64,000 bases of DNA, taken from Aquamicrobium sp. LC103. GTDB lineage: Bacteria > Pseudomonadota > Alphaproteobacteria > Rhizobiales > Rhizobiaceae. Below are positions 54,816 to 61,826 of this stretch, piece after piece (position 1 is the stretch's first letter; each line of letters begins with the position of its first letter). The notes under the pieces are model-generated. The model had not been told where the DNA came from, searched no databases, and worked only from the letters and a program-made list of their open reading frames with translations. The stretch covers positions 1-64,000 of the forward strand of contig NZ_LBCQ02000009.1 of NCBI RefSeq assembly GCF_001014615.2, read 5' to 3'. A program made the translations under genes and the position numbers.

Positions 54816-56725
54816 CGGGACGAAAATCCAACCTGACACTGTTGTGGGCGTCGGTTCCGTTTTTCGTGACCCTCTCCACAATGCTGATTACATCATATCC
54901 ATGGCAGACTATGGCAGTGATGCTGCCTTTGGAAAGCACCTATTGGTTCCTGCGTTCGGCACCGTTTCTCGATCTCGTGATTGGGCCGGGCGCCACTTTG
55001 ATCATCGTCTACGTTCTTCCCTTGCATCGCCGCAGACCGGTAGCGCTGGTCGGGCTGATGTGTCTCCTTGGCGTAGCAGGGTATTACATCTCGCGTGAGT
55101 TTAACCGGTTGTCGCCATTCGTTGAGACCGGCGTCGTGGGCTGGGATGAGGCACTTTCTTATCTCGATCCGTTTGTCGTCGCGGGTGCAGTTGCGGGGTT
55201 TGGTCTCGTGGCGGTTTGCGTTCGGATCTCGGTCGTCGTCTCCGATCCGGTTAGAAGAGCGAAACGCGGTATTTTTGGAGACGCCGATTGGCTCAGTATG
55301 AACGCGGCCGGAAAGCTCTTTCCGCCGGATGGCGAGATCGTGGTGGGCGAACGGTACCGGGTCGATAGGGAGACCATTCGCGATATGCCGTTCGATCCGG
55401 GCAATCGCGAGACCTGGGGGCGCGGAGGAACCGCATCATTGCTCACCTACAATCAGGACTTCGATTCCACCCACATGCTGTTTTTCGCCGGCTCGGGAGG
55501 GTTCAAGACAACCAGCAATGTCGTGCCGACTGCTCTTCGCTACACCGGCCCCCTGATTTGTCTCGACCCTTCCGCGGAAGTGGCCCCGATGGTTGTCGAG
55601 CATCGGGTCCGCGAACTCGGTCGAGATTGCATGGTGCTGGATCCTTCAAACCCTGTCGCCGGGTTTAACGTGTTGGACTGGATCGAGACCTCTCGGCACA
55701 TGGAAGAAGATATTGTCGCCGTCGCGCATATGCTGCTGTCGGAAAGTAGCCGGGTCGAATCGTCGACGGATGGTTATTTTCAGAATCAGGCTCACAATCT
55801 TCTAACGGGCTTGCTCGCGCATGTGGTGCTATCTCCAGAATATGAGGGGCGCCGTACTCTGCGTAGCTTGCGCCAAATCGTTTCCGAACCCGAGCCATCC
55901 GTATTGGCCATGATCCGGAATATTCAGGAGACGTCGGAATCCGGCTTCATTCGCGAAACGCTGGGCGTGTTCACGAATATGACCGAGCAAACGTTTTCTG
56001 GTGTCTATTCCACCGCATCGAAGGACACGCAATGGCTCTCGCTCGACAATTACGCAGCGCTTGTTTGCGGTCAGGCATTCAATTCCAGCGATATCGCGTT
56101 CGGCAGAAAGGACGTCTTTCTCAACATTCCAGCGACTATCCTTCGGTCCTATCCAGGCATAGGAAGGATGATTGTCGGATCGCTGATCAATGCGATGATT
56201 CAGCTTGACGGCATGTTCGAGCGCCGTGCGCTTTTTGTGCTCGATGAGGCGGACCTGCTTGGCCACATGCGCGTTCTGGAGGAAGCGCGTGATCGCGGGC
56301 GCAAATATGGCATCACGCTTATGCTGATGTATCAATCCGTTGGGCAACTTCAACGACATTTCGGCAAGGACGGCGCGACATCATGGATCGAAGGATGCGC
56401 GTTCGCCTCTTACGCCGCCATTAAGGCACTCGATACGGCACGGGCTGTATCGGCGCAATGCGGCGAGATGACAGTCGAGGTGGAAGGTCGCTCCCGCAAT
56501 TTTGGCTGGAGCAATTCCGGAGGCGGAACCCGAAAGTCCACAAGCCTCAATCTGCAACGGCGTCCGTTGATCTTGGCTCACGAGATCACACAGTCAATGC
56601 GCAAGGACGAGCAGATCATCATTGTGCACGGACATGCCGCAATCCGCTGCGGTCGAGCGGTCTATTTCAGGAGAAAGGAGATGGAAGCGGCAGCCAACCC
56701 CAATCGCTTCGTAAAAGGTAAATAA
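54812..56725 (+). CDS. traG: Type IV coupling protein TraG
   Basis: This 637-aa VirD4/TraG-family protein has three to four N-terminal membrane helices (to about 145) and a nucleotide-binding motif AGSGGFKTTS (about 228), in which Phe replaces the usual Gly before Lys. Walker B is LFVLDEADLL, with TLMLMYQSVGQ later. It links the relaxosome to the VirB pore. With no virD4 in the virB operon it is presumably the partner of VirB4/10/11 encoded 17 kb away. ATGA overlap with traD. Confidence 0.92.
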   Translation: MTGRKSNLTLLWASVPFFVTLSTMLITSYPWQTMAVMLPLESTYWFLRSAPFLDLVIGPGATLIIVYVLPLHRRRPVALVGLMCLLGVAGYYISREFNRLSPFVETGVVGWDEALSYLDPFVVAGAVAGFGLVAVCVRISVVVSDPVRRAKRGIFGDADWLSMNAAGKLFPPDGEIVVGERYRVDRETIRDMPFDPGNRETWGRGGTASLLTYNQDFDSTHMLFFAGSGGFKTTSNVVPTALRYTGPLICLDPSAEVAPMVVEHRVRELGRDCMVLDPSNPVAGFNVLDWIETSRHMEEDIVAVAHMLLSESSRVESSTDGYFQNQAHNLLTGLLAHVVLSPEYEGRRTLRSLRQIVSEPEPSVLAMIRNIQETSESGFIRETLGVFTNMTEQTFSGVYSTASKDTQWLSLDNYAALVCGQAFNSSDIAFGRKDVFLNIPATILRSYPGIGRMIVGSLINAMIQLDGMFERRALFVLDEADLLGHMRVLEEARDRGRKYGITLMLMYQSVGQLQRHFGKDGATSWIEGCAFASYAAIKALDTARAVSAQCGEMTVEVEGRSRNFGWSNSGGGTRKSTSLNLQRRPLILAHEITQSMRKDEQIIIVHGHAAIRCGRAVYFRRKEMEAAANPNRFVKGK

Positions 56726-56734
56726 CCGGTCGTC

Positions 56735-57130
56735 GAAATCGACATGGGATCTGCTCCGGCTCGAGGCCAAGCTGCCACGACAAGCGAGGTGCGGCACCAG
56801 ATGACTCGGCGAGCCGCCGTGCAAGAGACCATGTCGGGATACTTGGCATGAACCAGATCGAGCTTCGCCCAGATCAGCCGGTGATCGTTGAAGTCGGCGG
56901 CGCCCGTCAAGGCAACCTTCGGACCAACGGGCAACATCACTTCGGTCTCGGCTCGGCGTTTCGCGGCCAAAAGGTCGCAGCTGTCGATCATTGCAGCGGT
57001 CAGGTTGCAATGGTTGACCATCGAACCGGTGCGGGGTCGCCAGGCACTGCCGGTGTGATGCTCGAAAGCCTCGGCGGCGAGATCGCGGAAGAGTTCCATG
57101 CTGCCGCGCCGGACGAGATGAAACTGGGCA
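56735..57130 (-). pseudogene. DUF2493 protein remnant
   Basis: The central part of the DUF2493 (nucleotide/SMF-like) protein found in rhizobial transfer regions is recognisable: ELFRDLAAEAFEHHTGSAWR, TGSMVNH, FNDHRLIWAKLDLVHAKYPD. At 56822-56830 the frame shifts (LLHGGSPS continues in another frame), and the C-terminal half is unreadable. About 130 N-terminal residues are also missing. It lies convergent to traG. Non-functional. Confidence 0.7.
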
Positions 57131-57149
57131 CTCGTATGTTGTTGTAAAA

Positions 57150-57476
57150 TTACATTATAAAAATTAAAGCCGGCAAACCCGCCGGCGCGGGATCACGAAC
57201 CGAACACAGGAAGATCGGGGCCCGTGATCCCATGTCCCAGGCGGCTGCCGGTGGCGCACCCGCATTCCGAACAATTGGCATCGGCCCGCGGTGCTGAGAA
57301 GGACTGGGATCGGGCCCGGCTGTCGTATCGGGCAAAGTCAGTCGAGGCGCTGCCGTCAGGCCCATCATGACCACGACCGGGCGGTCGTGCTTTTCGATCT
57401 TCACCGGTTCCTGGCGGGCGGTGTCTATGAGAAGACCGAAGCCGTTTTTGGCCTCAGCCGCGGACATAGATTTCAT
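57150..57476 (-). pseudogene. Phd/YefM-type antitoxin, truncated
   Basis: The first ~38 residues are a typical Phd/YefM DNA-binding N-terminus (SAAEAKNGFGLLIDTARQEP and VKIEKHDRPVVVMM). The usual next segment (SVEEYERL...) is replaced by an unrelated Pro-rich tail to 57150. No toxin gene follows. Probably a fusion made by deletion; it might still bind DNA. Confidence 0.6.
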
Positions 57477-57548
57477 CCCCAGGCTCCAGAATCCCCCATT
57501 CCGGACATAATGGCCAAATTGGACAGAGCGGGCAACCTAAGACCTCTG

Positions 57549-57647
57549 TATACGCGATCGCGTATAATAATCTTTTATACGGATTCGCGTATAATCATGT
57601 TTTAAACGCGAATGCGTATATTGCAATTTTATACGGAGTCACGTATA
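57549..57647. promoter_or_regulatory. Four-site operator array of hipBA, 27-bp period
   Basis: Four 18-bp sites start at 57549, 57576, 57603 and 57630, exactly 27 bp apart: TATACGCGATCGCGTATA (perfect palindrome), TATACGGATTCGCGTATA, TAAACGCGAATGCGTATA and TATACGGAGTCACGTATA. All end in CGTATA and three begin with TATACG. TATAAT boxes overlap the ends of sites 1 and 2. The array stops 20 bp before the hipB ATG. HipB dimers binding it would shut the promoter. Confidence 0.75.
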
Positions 57648-57667
57648 TTCTTGAGTGGAGGTTCCCG

Positions 57668-57922
57668 ATGAACGAACAGATCGCCCGCACGGAAAAACAG
57701 CTCGGCGCTATCCTGCGCCGCGCCCGCAAACAATACGGCTTAACGCAAGGCGCACTGGGTGAGCAAATCCATCTCCGCCAGGGGACGGTTTCGCGCCTTG
57801 AGGCCGGCGAGCCGGCCGTGCAGCTCCGCACCCTGATGGAAGCTCTGTCGGCTCTGCACCTTGAGCTTGTTGTACGGCCGCGTACCGAAGCGCGCGCTGC
57901 CGATATCGAGGACATTTTCTAG
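57668..57922 (+). CDS. hipB: HipB-type antitoxin (Xre HTH)
   Basis: An 84-aa Xre-family repressor: HTH about 10-65 (LTQGALGEQIHLRQGTVSRLE). The C-terminal strand LELVVRPR resembles the dimer beta-strand of HipB. ATG 57668 has TGGAGG upstream. Its stop shares a base with the hipA start. Binds the 18-bp operators and neutralises HipA. Confidence 0.85.
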   Translation: MNEQIARTEKQLGAILRRARKQYGLTQGALGEQIHLRQGTVSRLEAGEPAVQLRTLMEALSALHLELVVRPRTEARAADIEDIF

Positions 57923-59247
57923 TGGCGAGAAGGAAAGCAAACGCGCCTCTGAATGTCTTCCTGAACGGCCGCCTTGTCGGGCTGCTGCGCCGGGAATCTA
58001 CGGGCGCTATCGATTTCAGGTACGACAGCAGATGGCTGGACTGGGAGCACGGCTTTCCGGTCTCGCTGTCGCTGCCTTTGCGCGAGGACCGCTATATCGG
58101 TACGCCCGTCATTAACGTGTTTGACAACCTGCTGCCGGACAATGATCCCATCAGGAAGCGCGTAGCCGAACGTGTCGGTGCAGGCGGTACCGATGCCTAC
58201 AGCCTGCTGACAGCCCTCGGCCATGACTGCGTCGGCGCGTTGCAATTTCTTCCCGAAGACGTTGATCCGGGACCGGCCGGGCGAGTCGATGGGAAACTCG
58301 TCTCCGACAGCGAAATCAGCGAGATCATCAATAACCTGGCCAGCGCCCCTCTCGGTGTCGGAGAAGACGAGGATTTTCGCATCTCGATCGCCGGCGCACA
58401 GGAGAAGACCGCATTGCTCCGCGTGGACGGCCAATGGTTCAAGCCCATCGGCACAACAGCGACCACTCACATCCTCAAACCACAGATCGGACAGCTGCCG
58501 AACGGGATCGATCTCTCGAACAGTGTCGAGAACGAGTATCTCTGCCTCAAGCTGCTGGAGGGTTTCGGGATCCCGGCAGCGAATGTGGAGATCGCTGATT
58601 TCGGAGAGCGCCGTACCCTGATCGTGGAGCGCTTCGACAGGCGGTGGGCAAGAGACGGCCGCCTTCTTCGGCTGCCGCAGGAAGACATCTGTCAGGCCCT
58701 TTCGGTACCGCCTACACGTAAATACCAGTCCGACGGCGGTCCAGGCATGCGCGAGATTATCCAACTCCTCAAGGGCAGTGACAGACCCGATGAAGATATA
58801 GGCACTTTCATGCGGGCATGTATCGTGTTCTGGATGCTCGGCGCAACGGACGGCCATGCCAAGAATTTCAGTGTCTTTCTCGATCCGGGCGGACGCTTTC
58901 GCATGACGCCTATGTATGACGTACTGACGGCGCAGCCGAGCCTTGATGCCGGCCAGATTCAACGCAAGAAATTCAAGCTGGCCATGTCCGTGGGCAAGAG
59001 CCGGCACTATCCGGTACTCGACATTATGCCTCGCCATTTCGTGCAAACGGCTGACATTGCCGGTGTCGGCAAACCCCTCATGCGCGCGATATTCGATGAT
59101 CTGTCTGCGCATGCGCATAGCCAGGCCGACAATGTCATCAGCGCGCTGCCAGACAACTTCCCTGAGCCGCTGATAGACTCGGTCCGATCAGCGATCGAGG
59201 CGCGCGCTTCGATCCTTGCTGGCACGATGGATGCCACTCTGAATTAG
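57922..59247 (+). CDS. hipA: HipA-type Ser/Thr kinase toxin
   Basis: This 441-aa full-length HipA has an N-terminal subdomain with VFLNGRLVGLL and GFPVSLSLPL, the P-loop-like IAGAQEKTALL, ATTHILKPQ, catalytic loop ATDGHAKNF (about 310) and MYDVLTA (metal-binding Asp, about 332). E. coli HipA phosphorylates GltX and triggers persistence; the target here is unknown. The start is GTG 57922 overlapping the hipB stop. The gene looks intact, unlike almost everything around it. It is not the source of the HipA fragment at 1.7-2.4 kb, which is another subtype. Confidence 0.88.
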   Translation: MARRKANAPLNVFLNGRLVGLLRRESTGAIDFRYDSRWLDWEHGFPVSLSLPLREDRYIGTPVINVFDNLLPDNDPIRKRVAERVGAGGTDAYSLLTALGHDCVGALQFLPEDVDPGPAGRVDGKLVSDSEISEIINNLASAPLGVGEDEDFRISIAGAQEKTALLRVDGQWFKPIGTTATTHILKPQIGQLPNGIDLSNSVENEYLCLKLLEGFGIPAANVEIADFGERRTLIVERFDRRWARDGRLLRLPQEDICQALSVPPTRKYQSDGGPGMREIIQLLKGSDRPDEDIGTFMRACIVFWMLGATDGHAKNFSVFLDPGGRFRMTPMYDVLTAQPSLDAGQIQRKKFKLAMSVGKSRHYPVLDIMPRHFVQTADIAGVGKPLMRAIFDDLSAHAHSQADNVISALPDNFPEPLIDSVRSAIEARASILAGTMDATLN

Positions 59248-59267
59248 CGCCGTTCGAGCGTGCGATG

Positions 59268-60058
59268 TCACAACATCCCGCAGCACTTTTTGTACTTGCT
59301 ACCCGACCCGCAGAGGCACGGCTCATTCCGACCGACCTTTCGCCGGGGCTGGCGCGAGGGATTACCGGCCTTACAGGAATGGGCGGTACCCATTGCGGCG
59401 GCGCACCCACAGTGCGAATGCGCGCTATCAACCTGCTCTGATTACGCAGCTCTGCCTGACCTTCCTCACTCAGACCATCAGCGTAGGGAAGGAGCCGTGC
59501 CATTTCTTGCTCTGCGGCATCGAAGGCGCCGCAGTAAGCGAGAATGACAGCATACTGGCTGCGAACAGGAATGATGCGGTCGAGAATTTTGAGACGGAGA
59601 ACGATGGGGATGATTGTTTCCATCACCTGCCGGGCACCTATGAAATCATTACGCTGGACGAAATCGTCGGCAAGGTCCTGACCGACGCGCACAAGGGAGT
59701 CGAACGCGTGCGCAATCTCGTAAAACTTCATGGCATGGATTCTGCCGAGAGGCGAAACCCTCCCCACCCGCTGCAAAGCCTGGGCATTCAGGTCAAGCGT
59801 GTCTGCCAGATGTTTGGCGTGATCAACAAAATCGGGAACTTCCCTGATCAGAGGTAGCAGGTCTGGGGCGTTGCGTCCCATAACATCGGCGGGCTCTATG
59901 CCAAGCAGATCATAATACTCCTTGATAAGCTCAGAGGTCTCGTCGATGGCGGGCTCGTAGATACCAAGCTTGAACAAAGCGAGAGCTGCATTGTACCGGA
60001 AAATACGCAAGTGTTGCGGCGTATCGGGCAGAAGCTCGATAACCTCCGCGATCAGCAA
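59268..60058 (-). pseudogene. TPR-like protein with a frameshifted SEC-C motif
   Basis: The upstream ~230 residues form a helical, TPR-like repeat region (FRYNAALALFKLGIYEPAIDE, YAVILAYCGAFDAAEQEMARL). A zinc-binding SEC-C motif [19 protein letters not shown] follows in a different frame. Restoring one base in the A-run at 59338-59340 (minus strand AAA) joins them, giving an end at 59268, 20 bp from the hipA stop. As sequenced the frame runs on into hipA. The start is uncertain: TTG 60058 is the only candidate, and protein-like sequence continues upstream to a TGA. Either a recent pseudogene or a sequencing error. Confidence 0.6.
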
Positions 60059-60074
60059 GGAATCGTATCGGCTG

Positions 60075-60350
60075 CCCTTTAGCTGCCAAACTCTCTGCCT
60101 TCAGGTGCTTCGAGCTCTTGGGCTTGCCGCCCGTCCTGAGAAGATCGTGATCGCCGACAACTAGGACAGTGGCGGCTTTGGTAACGCCTGGTTCGACGGC
60201 ACCGCCCGCCATGTGAGCGAGATCAGCAGCGTCGCGGCGGGGTATCGACAAGCTCCCAATGAACACGACCGTCTCGCCGAGCAACGGACCGTCGAATCGC
60301 GGATCGACCGCAGGCGAGAAGCGCGAGAAGGTGTCGACAACGGTCTTCAC
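60075..60350 (-). pseudogene. BRCT-domain remnant
   Basis: This frame encodes a BRCT-like domain (GPLLGETVVFIGSLSIPRRD, VTKAATVLVVGDHD, KSSKHLKAESLAAKGQPIRFL) as found at the C-terminus of exonuclease-type proteins. The exonuclease part is absent: a stop lies directly before the first GTG, and the aldehyde dehydrogenase gene ends 30 bp away. Its end runs out of frame into the TPR/SEC-C gene. A deletion remnant. Confidence 0.55.
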
Positions 60351-60380
60351 TCAGACATGCAAAGCAACGTCCACATGCAT

Positions 60381-61826
60381 TCACGCAGGCACAGACGAAA
60401 TGTATATTGTTCGCGTCCGTGTGAAGAAAGAGGCGGCATGGCCGGATAGCTCCCGTGGTCCGTGGCTCGATTGCTTGATCCCGCCAAACGGCACGTGCGG
60501 CTCCGAGCCTGCCGTTGGAAGGTTCACCGTCACGATACCGGCTTCAATCTCTCGCTTGAACTTTTGCACGGCGTCAAGCGACTGCGTACAGATGCCGCCC
60601 GACAGGCCGTAGGGCGACCTGTTGGCGATCATAAGCGCGGCATCTAGGTTCGGCACGTCAATGGTTGCGAGAACAGGACCAAAAATCTCGTCGGTTGCAA
60701 GAGGGTCTTCCTGTTCGACACTCTCGAACAGATGCGGCACCACGAAATATCCGGCGCGAGAGGATCGGGGCGCCGGCCCTGTCGTCATGCGGTAGCCTAC
60801 GGCCCTTGCCTGCTGCAGATAGGTCTCGACCTTGTCTCTTTGGGCAGCGCTGACCAACGGGCCGATGCGAACCTCGGGATCCAGTGGATCGCCGGTGGTG
60901 AAGCGTGCCACCTCCTCGCGCAGATGGTCGAGGAACGCGCCCCGAATACCTGGTGTCACCAGCACCATACTGGAAGCGGTGCAGCGTTGCCCTGTCCCGA
61001 GGAACGCGCTCTCGGCCGCTATCCGGGCCGCGAGCGCAGGATCCGCATCATCCAGAACGATCCAGGCATTCTTGCCTCCCAACTCGAGTTGCAGTTCGGC
61101 ATCGGTCTCGGCGGCGGCACGGCGAATGCTGCGTCCCGTTTCCATGGAGCCGGTGAACGAGATGGCGTCTACACCTGGATGGCGTGCAAGCTCGCCGCCA
61201 AGTTGTCCGCCGCCGATAAGCAGTGTGAGGACGGATTCCGGCACGCCGGCATCGACGATGGCCTCGACGAGCAGGCTGGTCGAGATCGGCGTCACCTCGC
61301 TCGGCTTGAGAATGACGGAATTTCCATAAGCCAGCGCCGCAGCCATCTTTGTCGCTGGAATGGCCACGGGGAAATTCCATGGCGTGATGGCAAGAACGAC
61401 GCCAACCGGCTCACGCACCACCTCGATCTCCGTGTTGACGCGGGTCGAGGGATAATGCTCGCCATGCATGCGCAGCACCTCACCGGCGAAATAGGCGAAG
61501 ATGTCGGACGCGCGCTGGACCTCCCCCATCGCTTCAGGTAGCACCTTGCCCTGCTCGCGAGAAATGGAGCGGGCGATGGATTGAGAACGCTCCCCTATGC
61601 GACGTGACGCCGAGAACAGGATGTGGGAGCGTTGCATCAACGGCATTCGTCGCCAAAGATCGAACGCGGATCTGGCGTTCCAGACGGCTCGATCGGCCTC
61701 GGATGGTTCTGCGAACACGGCAGTCGCAACCGTCTCGGCAGTGTCGGCGGGATTGCGGATTTCGTGAACATGACCGTGTTCGAGCCATTCCCCAGCGATG
61801 CGGCTGCGAATGCGCGGTGCCGTCAT
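60381..61826 (-). CDS. Aldehyde dehydrogenase family protein
   Basis: This 481-aa NAD(P)-dependent enzyme has ITPWNFPVAIPATK (cofactor), FTGSMETGRSI, catalytic Glu in LELGGKN and Cys in GTGQRCTASS, and a C-terminal PFGGIKQS. It is of the succinate-semialdehyde/aldose-dehydrogenase type, oxidising an aldehyde to an acid. ATG 61826 overlaps the GMC stop, so it is coupled to the GMC enzyme, whose product it presumably oxidises. The longer frame upstream is GMC sequence in another frame. Confidence 0.9.
   Translation of the reverse strand: MTAPRIRSRIAGEWLEHGHVHEIRNPADTAETVATAVFAEPSEADRAVWNARSAFDLWRRMPLMQRSHILFSASRRIGERSQSIARSISREQGKVLPEAMGEVQRASDIFAYFAGEVLRMHGEHYPSTRVNTEIEVVREPVGVVLAITPWNFPVAIPATKMAAALAYGNSVILKPSEVTPISTSLLVEAIVDAGVPESVLTLLIGGGQLGGELARHPGVDAISFTGSMETGRSIRRAAAETDAELQLELGGKNAWIVLDDADPALAARIAAESAFLGTGQRCTASSMVLVTPGIRGAFLDHLREEVARFTTGDPLDPEVRIGPLVSAAQRDKVETYLQQARAVGYRMTTGPAPRSSRAGYFVVPHLFESVEQEDPLATDEIFGPVLATIDVPNLDAALMIANRSPYGLSGGICTQSLDAVQKFKREIEAGIVTVNLPTAGSEPHVPFGGIKQSSHGPRELSGHAASFFTRTRTIYISSVPA

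Noticed and set aside
57549-57647. Regularly spaced repeats as a mini-CRISPR
   Set aside because: Units are 18-bp palindromes with 9-bp gaps directly in a promoter, with no cas genes; an operator array fits better.
57919-59118. 399-aa minus-strand frame over hipA
   Set aside because: Exact antisense of HipA, whose kinase motifs and hipB coupling are clear.
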